Of a DNA stretch of 60,338 bases, positions 1 through 8,812 are shown one piece after another. The DNA is from Deltaproteobacteria bacterium. GTDB lineage: Bacteria; Desulfobacterota; Desulfobacteria; Desulfobacterales; JAFDMD01. The stretch spans positions 1 to 60,338 of the forward strand of contig JAFDMF010000010.1 of assembly GCA_019306065.1 (NCBI GenBank), in the 5' to 3' direction. Position numbers and translations under genes: made by a program. The stretch's first letter is position 1, and every line of letters begins with the position of its first letter. A model generated the notes under the pieces. That model was not told where the DNA came from, did no database searches, and saw only the letters and a program-made list of their open reading frames with translations.

Positions 1-182
1 GGTTTTTGATCATGTTTTCTTTTTAGCTGAAAGGCTGAAAAAGATTCGCGCGATATATTCACTACCGCATCAGGATAGATCTCTTCGTTTTCTTCATCGG
101 TCGCTTTTTTGTTTTCTCTTGCTTCAAGACTGAGCGTCTCTTCTCCTTCAAAGTTTTCTTCTGTTGTATTTTTATTGTTCAT
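1..182 (-). CDS. Unrecognised protein, N-terminal fragment cut by the window edge
   Basis: An ATG at 180-182 on the minus strand, preceded by a purine-rich ribosome binding site (around 186-193), opens a frame that runs off the left edge after about 60 codons. The visible part starts with an acidic, low-complexity stretch (many Glu, Asn, Lys), followed by a more ordered segment reading DAVVNISRESFSAFQLKR. I do not recognise the family. It lies directly downstream of the restriction endonuclease gene, in the same direction and 13 bases away, so it may be co-transcribed with the restriction-modification locus. Nothing visible gives a function. Confidence 0.55.
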   Translation of the reverse strand, partial: MNNKNTTEENFEGEETLSLEARENKKATDEENEEIYPDAVVNISRESFSAFQLKRKHDQK

Positions 183-195
183 AACTACCGTCCGT

Positions 196-867
196 TTATT
201 CGATTTTACCTTCGGATAGGATGATTGTTCCGTCTTTGCCGGAATAGATACGTTTATTATCCGAATTAAATTCATATTTAACGTCTAATGATAAAGCCTC
301 TATTGATAAAATTTTGTAATGTTTACATTTATATATATTTTTGTTTTCGCTTTCGCCGGCAATATAAATTTCAAAAGATAAAACAAGATGAGGGGCGTCA
401 TATATAACTTTGGATTCGTTGGACGGCGATAAATAGAAACTTCTTAGAGTAGTATTTATATTTTTAATATTATAAGTTTTACATTCTAAATAGTAGGGAT
501 TATTTCTATGCCGAAAAATTATATCGGGATAATCGACAGCTTTTTTATTTCCGCTTGGTCCCGTAGGAATTTTTGCATTTAACCCTAACGAATTTAATGC
601 GGTTTTTATAAAATGCTCAATGTCATTTCCCACTTCGTTGGGTCTTGATCTTACAATTCCTTTTTTATTAATTTCCGTCCCCGCTTTTAAAGCGGCTTGT
701 TTTAATAATTCCAAAACATCTTTATGCTCATCCTTTAAAATGTCGAATGAAATAACCTTTTTTCCCGTCATTGCCTCAATTGCAAGATTAAAGGGTATAT
801 CTTTCAAAGGACGAAGCATTTGCTTTATTATATTTTCGAGTTTTTCGGTATATTCAGGGTTATTCAT
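196..867 (-). CDS. Type II restriction endonuclease, PD-(D/E)XK-like
   Basis: A 223-residue protein encoded 2 bases downstream of a DNA methyltransferase gene on the same strand. Around residues 112-132 it has the pattern DYPDII followed about ten residues later by YYLECKTYN, which fits the metal-binding D...ExK core of PD-(D/E)XK nucleases. The preceding SRPNEVGNDIE segment supplies a plausible upstream acidic residue. Length, fold signature and position next to a methyltransferase support a type II restriction enzyme that cleaves unmodified DNA. The reading frame is intact although its methyltransferase partner is frameshifted. If both states are real, the nuclease would be active without protection unless the methyltransferase is restored by slippage or another enzyme protects the site. 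Recognition sequence unknown. Confidence 0.7.
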   Translation of the reverse strand: MNNPEYTEKLENIIKQMLRPLKDIPFNLAIEAMTGKKVISFDILKDEHKDVLELLKQAALKAGTEINKKGIVRSRPNEVGNDIEHFIKTALNSLGLNAKIPTGPSGNKKAVDYPDIIFRHRNNPYYLECKTYNIKNINTTLRSFYLSPSNESKVIYDAPHLVLSFEIYIAGESENKNIYKCKHYKILSIEALSLDVKYEFNSDNKRIYSGKDGTIILSEGKIE

Positions 868-869
868 AT

Positions 870-2168
870 TTATTTTTTGAAAATTAAGATATTCTCTTTT
901 TTCATAATATTATATAAACCGAAAATGATTTTGTTTATATTTTTAAACAGTTTGAAACCGATGCTTTCCATATAATCTATTGTAAACTCAACGGTTTTTA
1001 TCTCTTTACTCTGATATGTGGCATTTCCTATTACAATAACGGCGAATTTGTTCGGTTTAAGTATTCTATACATTTCGGAATATGCTTTTTTCATATCTTG
1101 ATTATAAAAATCAACTTTACTTTTGCCTGCGCTTCTGACTCCGATAAATTCATTTCTCATATCGGAAACATTAAAACCCAGGTCTTCCAATGAATGCTCG
1201 TCATTTTTAACATAATCAAGGGCTATGGAATAGGGCGGGGAAGTAATTATTCCGTCAACGGAATTATCGGGTAAATTTATATTTCTTGCATCTCCGATTT
1301 CTATTTGAACGTTTCCTAATGTAAGGTTGAGTTTTTTTTGATTTCGATCAAGTCTTTAACGGAAGCGATCATAATATTTATGTTTTTCATAAATGACGCC
1401 TCGAAATTTCTATTTCTTCTCGATTTGTCGCTGATTGCGACAAGCCTTGCCAGTTTATAAAAGTTTTTTACTTTTTCGTCGTCCGATAGACTTTCAATAA
1501 ATTTATAATAATTTTTTTCTGTTCCTTCTGCGCCGGCAATAACGTTCTCAATTACTTTGCCTTTTATTTTTATTATATTATCCAAAACATAAATAGATTC
1601 TGTTTTTACTCTTCCTTGAATTGCGCAAAGCGGAGAAATATCTATTCCTAAAAAGTTGATTCCTAATAATTGAGCTTCAAGAGCGGTAGTTCCGCTTTCG
1701 GAAAAAGGTTCGAATACGGCATCTCCTTTTTTTAAACCGATAATATTTAATAAAGCCCGTATCATTTGAGGATGAAACTTACCTTTATACGGATAAATCC
1801 AGTGTGTTAAATATTGATTTACGGAACGAGTTTGATTTTTTTTAATTACATCAAAATAGTCGGTTAATTTATTATCAACGGTTTTAAAATAGGCGGTTTT
1901 TTTTTATGGTTTCTTTTAATTTTTCGGACTTATTTAATAATGTAAATTCTCTTAATCCATTTGTTGTTTCAAAATCCGCTCCAAAAGCTTTTAGCTCTAA
2001 TTCCGCAAGCGATAATTCATAAATAAATTGAACATTATCCAATAGAGATAAATCTTTGCTTATATCTTTATTAAATGCTTGAGAAGCCCAAAAGTTATCT
2101 TCGGCTCTTTCGAGCATAATATCCCCTTTGGTTTTTACTTGTTTTGTTGTTTCTATGTTCAAAATCAT
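870..2168 (-). pseudogene. DNA methyltransferase with two frameshifts at A-tracts
   Basis: Three minus-strand frames (2168-1884, 1765-1316 region, 1190-870 region) join into one methyltransferase of about 430 residues. The first shift is at a run of nine A (plus-strand T run 1897-1905); the protein continues in the next frame with TAYFKTVDNKLTDYF and reaches WIYPYKGKFHPQMIRA. The second shift is at a run of eight A (1332-1339), after which the frame gives LGNVQIEIGDARNINLPD and the catalytic motif TSPPYS. The SAM-binding motif reads FEPFSESGTTALEA. SAM motif before catalytic motif is the gamma/alpha-like order. Both breaks lie exactly in homopolymers, so the gene could be decaying, phase-variable, or affected by sequencing error. 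It partners the intact nuclease immediately downstream. Confidence 0.8.
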
Positions 2169-2209
2169 TATCCGTTTATATTATTATATCGAAGTTTATA
2201 AATTACATA

Positions 2210-2563
2210 CAGAGCAGCACATAAGCCGAATTTTGTATTTGACGATCATTCATCTAGGGCGGCTGTTGCCAGACGCCTCAAGCGACCTACCCGGAAGCTA
2301 GACGAGCAGCCTTAAAACGCTTCCCTATTTGGTCTTGCACCGGACGGGGTTTACAAAGCTTTTTCGGTCGCCCGAAAAACGGCGCGCTCTTACCGCGCCA
2401 TTTCACCCTTACCGAGAACCCGTTGCCGAGTTTTTGGCGGTATATTTTCTGTTGCACTTTCCTTCGCGTCGCCGCGACTCTACGTTATAGAGCGTCCCGC
2501 TCTTTGGTGTTCGGACTTTCCTCCCGGCATTTTGTATGCCCGGCGATCATCTGTACTACTCTG
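2210..2563 (-). ncRNA. rnpB: RNase P RNA (bacterial type A)
   Basis: Read on the minus strand, the segment has the classic RNase P RNA blocks: GCCGGGAGGAAAGTCCGAAC near the 5' end (just after 2540), a GGTAAGGGTGAAATGG-type segment in the middle (about 2400-2415), and near the 3' end the conserved CTAGATGAATGATCGTC followed by AAATTCGGCTTATG. The termini form a perfect 11-bp P1 helix: CAGAGUAGUAC (2563-2553) with GUGCUGCUCUG (2220-2210), allowing G-U pairs, which sets the ends and gives about 354 nt. It processes tRNA 5' ends. The 5' end overlaps the last codons and stop of the upstream Zn-ribbon gene. Confidence 0.93.
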
Positions 2564-3287
2564 TATTTTCCGAAGTATTATAATAGATTATCCTATGGCA
2601 GTTGGGACAAAATTTTATTGATTCGGATTTTTGAATTTTTATATACTCCTGTATCGGAATATTAAGATTGCATCCTTTGCATATTCCTTCTAATGCTTGA
2701 ACTATCGCTCTATTTTTTTTTATTTTTTTTACGTTATTATATATGTTAAGTATATCGGAAGGAATTTTGGCAAGTTTTGCATTCTTTTTTTCAACGGTTT
2801 TATTAAGCTCCTTTTTTTTTTGCTCCATCTCTTTTTCAAGAACCAATTTTTTATTTTCGACTTTTTTAACTGCTTCGACAAGTTTTTCTTTGCTTGCTTT
2901 TAATTTTTTATTTTCGTCTTCCATTTGATCCAGATAAGCGATCATTTTATCTTCCGTATCCGAATTTGCAAGCTTAAGATTCTCTATAGCTTTTAAGATT
3001 GCATGATATTCTTTATTGGTTTTTACGGACATAAGATTAATATCGTTTTTCTTGATACGTTCTGTATTATCTTTTATTTTCGCGTCCAATTCATTATATA
3101 TTTTTTTTGTTTGAGCGATGCCGTTTTCTATATTTTCGACCTCTTTTTTATTTTCGGATAATTCCTCTTCAAGCGCTTTGATTTGAATCGGTATTTTTTC
3201 TAATGAATCGGTTAAATTAAATATTATATCTTCAAAGGATTGAAGAGCTATTAACATTTTTATTTCATTTTTCATTTTATTTATCAT
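2556..3287 (-). CDS. Zn-ribbon coiled-coil protein (CdsZ/COG1579 family)
   Basis: A 243-residue protein. About residues 15-185 are a long Lys/Glu-rich coiled coil. The C-terminus carries a C4 zinc ribbon, CKGCNLNIP ... FCPNCHRIIYY. This is the architecture of the COG1579 family of putative nucleic-acid-binding proteins. The gene order nif3, this gene, rnpB is a recurrent bacterial arrangement. Its start overlaps the 3' end of nif3 by 11 bases, indicating translational coupling. Its own last codons and stop overlap the 5' strand of the rnpB P1 helix. The molecular role remains poorly defined; a role in RNA or nascent-chain metabolism is inferred from context. Confidence 0.85.
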   Translation of the reverse strand: MINKMKNEIKMLIALQSFEDIIFNLTDSLEKIPIQIKALEEELSENKKEVENIENGIAQTKKIYNELDAKIKDNTERIKKNDINLMSVKTNKEYHAILKAIENLKLANSDTEDKMIAYLDQMEDENKKLKASKEKLVEAVKKVENKKLVLEKEMEQKKKELNKTVEKKNAKLAKIPSDILNIYNNVKKIKKNRAIVQALEGICKGCNLNIPIQEYIKIQKSESIKFCPNCHRIIYYNTSENTE

Positions 3288-4410
3288 ATCCGATTGTTTT
3301 AAAAGATTCTTTTTCCGAATCGCATGCTTCTACGGTTATATCGAATCCTGCTTGAGCAAGTAGTTTGGAAAGCCTTTGCGTTAATTCTTTTGTTATAATT
3401 ATTTCCGAGCCGAAATGTCCTATATCTATTATTCCTCGTCCATTATTTTCGGCGTCTTTTGCGTCATGGTATCGAACATCTCCAGTAATATATACGTCTG
3501 CGTCCGATTTTAAAAAATTTTTCATCAAACTGGAGCCGCTCCCCGCGCATATAGCGGCTTTATTTACCTTTATATCGGTTTTTCCGCAATATTTTAAATG
3601 AGAAAGTTTAAGTTTTTTTTTTATTTTGCGAGCAAGGTTATCAAGGGTTTCCGGTTTATTGAATTTTCCTTGTCTTGCTAAACCGTTTTCAGAAGAGGAT
3701 GTGTATAAAGGATATATATCGTAAGCCATTACTTCGTAAGGATGCGCGGATTTAAGAGCCGCAATAATTTTGGAGATTTTATTTTTTTCGATTATGGCTT
3801 CTATTTTAATCTCTTTTACATGAGAGATTTTATCTGTTTCTCCTATAAAAGGCTTAGCGTTTTGATGCGGCATAAATGTGCCTGCGCCATAGTTTCTAAA
3901 GGAACAGCATGAATAATTGCCTATTTGGAAATCGGAGATTTCAAAGAGGCGGTTTAAAAGTTTTTCTTCAAAGTCTTCAGGGGCAAAGAATGCAAGTTTT
4001 ACATATTCGCTTTCCTGTTTTGGCCCGAATATTTTAATATCCGTTAAACCGATTTTTTTAGCAAGAAGGTCGTTCAAGCCGTTTTTTACTTTATCGAGAT
4101 TGGTATGGGCAACAAATATCGCCAAATCGCTTTTTATGGCGCGATATATTGATTTGCCCGGCGCAGCGTCTTCTCTTATTTGTTTTAAAGGAGCAAATAT
4201 AAACGGGTGATGCGCTATAAGCAGATCGATATTATCTTTACAGGCTTTGTTTATTACCGAAAAAGAGGGATCAAGGGCTATTCTTATTTTTCGGACAGTA
4301 TTAAAAGAAGAACCGATCTGTAAGCCTATATTGTCCCATTTTTCTGCCAGACTTTGAGGCGCTATTTTTTCCATTACGGATATTATGTCGGAAACTGTTG
4401 CTTTTTTCAT
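3277..4410 (-). CDS. Nif3-like dinuclear metal centre protein
   Basis: A 377-residue protein of the Nif3/YbgI family. N-terminal PQSLAEKWDNIGLQIG and LLIAHHPFIF are typical, with the His-His pair contributing to the dimetal site. C-terminal GRGIIDIGHFGSEIIIT supplies the His and Glu ligands. The length matches the long bacterial Nif3 version with an inserted PII-like domain (roughly residues 125-235, including HPYEVMAYDIYPL). Family members form hexameric rings and have been proposed to act as GTP cyclohydrolase-I-type hydrolases, but their physiological role is uncertain. It overlaps the downstream Zn-ribbon gene, so the two are probably co-translated. Confidence 0.9.
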   Translation of the reverse strand: MKKATVSDIISVMEKIAPQSLAEKWDNIGLQIGSSFNTVRKIRIALDPSFSVINKACKDNIDLLIAHHPFIFAPLKQIREDAAPGKSIYRAIKSDLAIFVAHTNLDKVKNGLNDLLAKKIGLTDIKIFGPKQESEYVKLAFFAPEDFEEKLLNRLFEISDFQIGNYSCCSFRNYGAGTFMPHQNAKPFIGETDKISHVKEIKIEAIIEKNKISKIIAALKSAHPYEVMAYDIYPLYTSSSENGLARQGKFNKPETLDNLARKIKKKLKLSHLKYCGKTDIKVNKAAICAGSGSSLMKNFLKSDADVYITGDVRYHDAKDAENNGRGIIDIGHFGSEIIITKELTQRLSKLLAQAGFDITVEACDSEKESFKTIGYDK

Positions 4411-4464
4411 AAAGTTATATTTGGCTATGAGCTGTCCAAGGTATTTTGTTTCGCTTTTTACTTT

Positions 4465-5949
4465 TTATGTATAAAATTGTTTTTTTTTAAGTTTCAGATT
4501 GGCAGCTATTTTATCGCTTATATCCTTCACAAATTCTTCAAATCTGTTTTCTGCAGCTGTTGATGGTTCTATAAGAATAGGGGCGTTGCATAACTCTGAT
4601 TTTGGGGTTATTTCAAATTCTTTTGAAAAATTGTTTTGAAAGTATGTATCTGTAAAAACGGAAAATTTCAAAGCATGAGCAGTAGAATCTATTATTGCGG
4701 TTTCGGTTTCGTTTACGATTTTTTCTTTTTTTGCTTTTACAAGCCCTGCAAGCGTTTCGCCGCCATGTGTGCATGCTATATGTCCGTTTCTGTTTGCCAT
4801 AAGCTGCCAGTCTATAATATCTTGTTCGGATGTTTGGACGAAAAATACTTTTTGTTTGCCCGCAAGTTTATTATAAAGGGCTTCAAGATGTATTACTCTC
4901 GGCATAGATACGGGATTTCCTATCATTGCGGCTTGGGCTACGCTTGCCCTTGCTTTTAAAGGTATAAAACGGCGTTTTACAGGATCGGATTCAGCGTAAT
5001 ATCTATATACAGGGTCGGCATGTTCTGATTGAACCCCTATTATTTTCGGAAGATTATCAATTATGCCCGCTTCGTAAAATTTTATAAAGCCGTTCATTAC
5101 CGCAGTAATATTTCCTGCATTTCCTATCGGAATCACAACAACTTTATTTTTTAGGTTGTAGTTAAATTCCTGCGCTATTTCATAAGAGTAAGATTCCTGC
5201 CCTAATATTCTCCAAGCATTTTTGGAATTAAGAAGCGCTACATTGTAATTTTTTGATAGATTTTCTACTACCTTCATACAATCGTCAAATAAGCCGGGTA
5301 TTTCGAATACTTTTGCCCCGCTTCCCAATGGCTGCAAAAGCTGCTGCGGAGTTACTTTTTTATAAGGAAGCAAAACAGCCGATTTTACGGCGTCCCCTAT
5401 ATAAGAGGCGTATAATGCCGCCGCAGCGGATGTGTCTCCTGTAGAGGCGCATATTGCAAGTATATTTTTGAATTTGCCCTTTTTTATAAGAAAATTGATA
5501 TAACTGAAAGCGCTTGCCATTCCTCTGTCTTTAAATGATGCGCTAGGGTTTTGCCCGTCGTTTTTAAAGAAAAAGCGTATTTGCGCTATATTTTGCATAT
5601 ATGAGTTTGCTTCTATTACCGGAGTATGCCCTTCTCCGAGATATATTATAGAATCTAACGGAATCATTGAGCCGAGAAACTCATAATATCTATATATTCC
5701 TTTAAGCGCTTTGATATTAAGCATCTTTCTATAATCGAATACATCGTGCCATAAAGCAGACGGGGTATTTTTTAGTCTGTCGAAATTCTCGTCGTATATA
5801 AGCAGAACCTCTCCGCATTTAGGGCATGTATAAAAAAGTTCGTCGGTATTATATACGCTTTGGCAGTTTAAGCACCTGAAAACTAATTTTCCTTCCGGTT
5901 TCGGTATAAGGTATTCTCTTATTTTTTCGGGAAAGTTTGCAGTGTTCAT
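4465..5949 (-). CDS. thrC: Threonine synthase
   Basis: A 494-residue PLP enzyme converting O-phosphohomoserine to threonine and phosphate in the cytoplasm. The N-terminus has a rubredoxin-like Zn ribbon (CLNCQSVY ... CPKCGEVLL), as in one thrC subclass. The PLP lysine is in NPSASFKDRGMASAF, and the phosphate-binding loop resembles PIGNAGNITAVMNG. GEGHTPVIEA near residue 105 is the typical substrate loop. The length is at the upper end for the family. It stands between nif3 and folC on the same strand with separate spacers, so it is probably independently expressed. I see no leader peptide or riboswitch upstream. Confidence 0.93.
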   Translation of the reverse strand: MNTANFPEKIREYLIPKPEGKLVFRCLNCQSVYNTDELFYTCPKCGEVLLIYDENFDRLKNTPSALWHDVFDYRKMLNIKALKGIYRYYEFLGSMIPLDSIIYLGEGHTPVIEANSYMQNIAQIRFFFKNDGQNPSASFKDRGMASAFSYINFLIKKGKFKNILAICASTGDTSAAAALYASYIGDAVKSAVLLPYKKVTPQQLLQPLGSGAKVFEIPGLFDDCMKVVENLSKNYNVALLNSKNAWRILGQESYSYEIAQEFNYNLKNKVVVIPIGNAGNITAVMNGFIKFYEAGIIDNLPKIIGVQSEHADPVYRYYAESDPVKRRFIPLKARASVAQAAMIGNPVSMPRVIHLEALYNKLAGKQKVFFVQTSEQDIIDWQLMANRNGHIACTHGGETLAGLVKAKKEKIVNETETAIIDSTAHALKFSVFTDTYFQNNFSKEFEITPKSELCNAPILIEPSTAAENRFEEFVKDISDKIAANLKLKKKQFYT

Positions 5950-6137
5950 TTTTCATTCTTTTATTTGAATTATATCTATATGTTTAAACTTTTATTAGTT
6001 CTTGAGCTTAAATAAAATTAAGCAATTTTTACGGCAACCATTTAATATTGTCAATGAATATAATAAAGGAAGAGAGATACAGATTTGCAATTAAAAAATC
6101 AAAAACCGCTTCCTTTTATTCTTTGCAGCTATCTTCC

Positions 6138-7475
6138 TTAAAATCTATAATCTATTTTAAGATTTTGTATAGCGGCTTTTGCTTCTCCTACCGTGTAAAG
6201 CGAACCGGATATACATATAAGCTCATTGTTTCCGGCGGTTTTAATGGCATGTTTCAAAGCTTCTTTTATGGAAGAGATTGTAAGCGGTTTTTGTTTTTTT
6301 TCGGCGATTTTTTGATATTCTTTTAAAAGAATATCCGGCTTTATAGCTCTTTCGATTTCAGGCATAGTAAATATTGTTTTGTCTGATACGGAAAGCAGCG
6401 ATTTTAAAATCGATTTATAAGGTTTGTCGTCTAATATGCCGATTATCATGGTTATTTTTTTATGATTATTCTCTTTTAAAAAACCGGCGAGGTTTTTTGC
6501 GGCGGCAAGATTATGAGCGCCGTCTAATATTATTTCGACTTTGGAACTTTCGGATTTTATATTTTTGTTTATAAATATTCGTTCTAATCTTCCTTCCCAT
6601 CTGTTTTTTTCAAGTCCTTCTTTTATATGCTTATGCGATATTTTAAATATATTTTTTTTATTCAAAATTTCGCATGCGGCTATTACCAATGCGGCGTTGT
6701 CGGTTTGATAATTTCCGATAAGGCTTGTTTTTATGTTTTCCATTACGCTGTTATCGGTTCCGAAGTATTTAAAGGTTCCTTTTTTTTTATTTCTTCTTAC
6801 GGAAAAATTTTTTCCGTATATATACAAAGGGGCATTTTTTTCTTTGGCAAGTTTTTCGAATACCGAAATAGCTTTTTTTTGTTTTGCTCCGGTTATAACA
6901 GGGGTATTGTTTTTTATTATTCCCCCTTTTTCATACGCTATTTTTGCTATGGTACTGCCGAGATACATTTTATGTTCTACGGATATGTTGGATATTATGC
7001 TTAATTGCGGAGTTATTACGTTGGTAGCGTCGAGCCTGCCGCCCATACCTGTTTCTATAATGGCGGCATCTACTTTTTGGAGTCCGAATTCGTAAAATGC
7101 CATAGCCGTAGAAAATTCAAAAAAAGTCGGTTCTCTATTCGCATGGCAAGAGCGTTTTACGGCTTTGTAAGCTTTTACTACTTGTTCGTCTGAAATATTG
7201 GTTCTATTTACGGATATTCTTTCGTTAAATTTTATCAGATGAGGAGAAGTATATAGTCCTATTTTATATCCTGCACATTTAAGAATTGAAGAAAGTCCCG
7301 AAGCTATTGAGCCTTTTCCGTTTGTTCCGGCTATATGGACGGTTTTATATCGGTTTTGAGGTTCTTGAAGCTCTTTTAATATTCCGGAAATTAAATCAAG
7401 CCCCAGTTTTATGCCGAATCTTCTCATTGAATACATTAATGCCAAACAATTATCATAGGTTATAGAGGAATTCAT
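6138..7475 (-). CDS. folC: Folylpolyglutamate / dihydrofolate synthase
   Basis: A 445-residue Mur-ligase-family enzyme that adds glutamate to folates (and to dihydropteroate). The ATP-binding loop HIAGTNGKGSIASGLSSIL is at about residues 50-68. YTSPHLIKFNERI, the IETGMGGRLDATN motif and C-terminal VEIILDGAHNLAAAKNL are family hallmarks. Polyglutamylated folates are the working cofactors for the metF-linked C1 pathway found later in the window, although the gene itself is a standard housekeeping enzyme. The start ATG is followed by a complete N-terminus (RFGIKLGLDLISGIL), so the call seems full length. Confidence 0.95.
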   Translation of the reverse strand: MNSSITYDNCLALMYSMRRFGIKLGLDLISGILKELQEPQNRYKTVHIAGTNGKGSIASGLSSILKCAGYKIGLYTSPHLIKFNERISVNRTNISDEQVVKAYKAVKRSCHANREPTFFEFSTAMAFYEFGLQKVDAAIIETGMGGRLDATNVITPQLSIISNISVEHKMYLGSTIAKIAYEKGGIIKNNTPVITGAKQKKAISVFEKLAKEKNAPLYIYGKNFSVRRNKKKGTFKYFGTDNSVMENIKTSLIGNYQTDNAALVIAACEILNKKNIFKISHKHIKEGLEKNRWEGRLERIFINKNIKSESSKVEIILDGAHNLAAAKNLAGFLKENNHKKITMIIGILDDKPYKSILKSLLSVSDKTIFTMPEIERAIKPDILLKEYQKIAEKKQKPLTISSIKEALKHAIKTAGNNELICISGSLYTVGEAKAAIQNLKIDYRF

Positions 7476-7571
7476 ATTTTTATGTTTATCTGTTTATATT
7501 TGATTTAAAATATAAAAGCGTTTTAATTTGCGAGATTTCGGTTAGAATTTATAATGGATATTATATATATA

Positions 7572-7601
7572 AAAAGCCCGACTTATAACAGCCGGGCTTT
7601 T
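7572..7601 (-). terminator. Intrinsic terminator downstream of rpsU
   Basis: A 9-bp stem AAAAGCCCG / CGGGCTTTT with a 12-base loop. On the minus strand the distal arm runs into CTTTTTATATATATA, a reasonable U-rich tail, about 70 bases after the rpsU stop codon. It separates rpsU from folC. Confidence 0.75.
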
Positions 7602-7620
7602 GGCTTTTTTGCTTCGAATT

Positions 7621-7659
7621 AGTTCCCGTAGAAAAATAAAAACGGTTTCTACAGGAACT
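7621..7659. repeat. Short palindrome sharing ends with the 143-bp repeat at 32889
   Basis: AGTTCCCGTAGAAA (7621-7634) and TTTCTACAGGAACT (7646-7659) form an inverted repeat with one mismatch around an 11-base centre. These ends are almost identical to the terminal inverted repeats of the element at 32889-33031, so this looks like a minimal or internally deleted member of the same family. It lies between the rpsU stop and its terminator. Confidence 0.7.
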
Positions 7660-7672
7660 ATTTAATTAAAAT

Positions 7673-7873
7673 CTATTGTCTATTTCTGGAAGACGCGATT
7701 CTTTGTCTTCGAACCGCTTCGCGTTCTTTACGACGTTTATTCTCGCTAGGTTTTTCGTAACTTTTTTTGAGTTTTAACCGTTTAAAAAGACCGTCATTTT
7801 GAAGTTTTTTCTTCAGAATACGCAAAGCCTTTTCAACATCATTATCGAAGACTCTAACTTCTATTTGTTGCAA
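7673..7873 (-). CDS. rpsU: 30S ribosomal protein S21
   Basis: A 66-residue basic protein beginning MQQIEVRVFDNDVEKALRIL with C-terminal KRRKEREAVRRQRIASSRNR, the canonical S21 sequence and length. It is a small-subunit ribosomal protein that takes part in translation initiation. It is followed by a short palindromic repeat and an intrinsic terminator. The start codon is backed by a GGGGGG-containing purine run just upstream (around 7885). Confidence 0.96.
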   Translation of the reverse strand: MQQIEVRVFDNDVEKALRILKKKLQNDGLFKRLKLKKSYEKPSENKRRKEREAVRRQRIASSRNRQ

Positions 7874-8094
7874 ACTGTTCGCACCCCCCTTTTTTATAAT
7901 TATATTTCTTTACAAGAATTATTTTTTCTCATATAAAAAAAAAGTTTGATAATAGCAACTCTTTTTTTGTAAAAATATTAAATTTTATTTTATTTTGAAT
8001 TACAACTATACGGATTTGCAAAGCGCAGGCTAATATTTCAAATGCCTGTAATATAATCCTACCTTGTTCTTTTAGCTAACGGTTTTATATTGAA

Positions 8095-8289
8095 ATGATT
8101 TACATGGAAAAAGAATATATAAAAAAAAAAAAATTAGTCCCGCCAGATTATAGTACTTCTAAAGTAAAGTTTGAAATTTACGGAGAAGAGATGATCGAAA
8201 AGAATGTTAAGCTTAGCGGAAACAGCGGCAGGGTTTATCTCCCGCCGAACTGGGTGGGGCATAATGTAAAGATTATAAGAGTCGATTGA
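8095..8289 (+). CDS. DUF2080-type small transposon-associated protein
   Basis: A 64-residue basic protein. The C-terminal half, KLSGNSGRVYLPPNWVGHNV followed by KIIRVD, matches the DUF2080 pattern of small proteins often annotated as transposon-encoded or DNA-binding (AbrB-like beta strands). No transposase lies next to it, so it is either a domesticated stand-alone copy or the residue of a lost element. A second ATG at 8104 is an alternative start; neither has a strong ribosome binding site. The function is unknown, and family membership rests on motif similarity only. Confidence 0.65.
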   Translation: MIYMEKEYIKKKKLVPPDYSTSKVKFEIYGEEMIEKNVKLSGNSGRVYLPPNWVGHNVKIIRVD

Positions 8290-8316
8290 TAATTGTTAAT
8301 ACAAGGAATTATTTTT

Positions 8317-8751
8317 GTGGATTCAATAGTTATAAGAAGATTAAAAGAAGAGGACGCAAAAAAGATAAGCGCTATTTATGCGTCTATTACCAACGAAACC
8401 GATAAGAAAGATTTTGAAGCCGCAATTAAAGAACAGGCTATAAGCCGAAATTCTTTAGCTTTTGTAGCGGAGATTGAAAAACAGGTTGTCGGTTTTATGA
8501 TATGTTATATTTTAACGGGAGTTTTCGGATTAAAAAAGAGCGCTTGGATCGCCGATATGGGAGTTGATCCGAAATGTATGGGAAAAGGCATAGGCAGAAA
8601 GCTTGCCGAAAATATATTTGAATATTGCAAAAAAAAGGAAATTTGCGATATATATTCGTCGGTTCAATGGGATTCTACCGATCTTTTGTCTTTTTTTAAA
8701 ACCCTTGGTTTCGGAAGAAGTAACTTTATCAATTTAACAAAAAAGTTATAG
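8317..8751 (+). CDS. GNAT-family N-acetyltransferase
   Basis: About 144 residues when started at the GTG at 8317, which has AAGGA 9 bases upstream; a TTG at 8293 is the longer alternative. The protein opens VIRRLKEEDAKKISAIY, typical of GNAT beta1-alpha1. The acetyl-CoA loop is MGVDPKCMGKGIGRKLAENI (the Q/RxxGxG/A-like motif A). The substrate is unknown. The C-terminus (FFKTLGFGRSNFINLTKKL) matches the family end, so it is complete. It is co-directional with the neighbouring DUF2080 and NYN genes. Confidence 0.85.
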   Translation: MDSIVIRRLKEEDAKKISAIYASITNETDKKDFEAAIKEQAISRNSLAFVAEIEKQVVGFMICYILTGVFGLKKSAWIADMGVDPKCMGKGIGRKLAENIFEYCKKKEICDIYSSVQWDSTDLLSFFKTLGFGRSNFINLTKKL

Positions 8752-8812
8752 TCCGTTAATAAAAAAAAACGTGTAAAAACATCGCGCTTTTTTAATAGAA
8801 TAGAGGTTTTAA

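Noticed and set aside
7621-7659. Palindrome after rpsU as the rpsU terminator
   Set aside because: It lacks a U-run on the minus strand and a better terminator follows at 7572-7601; its ends match a dispersed repeat.
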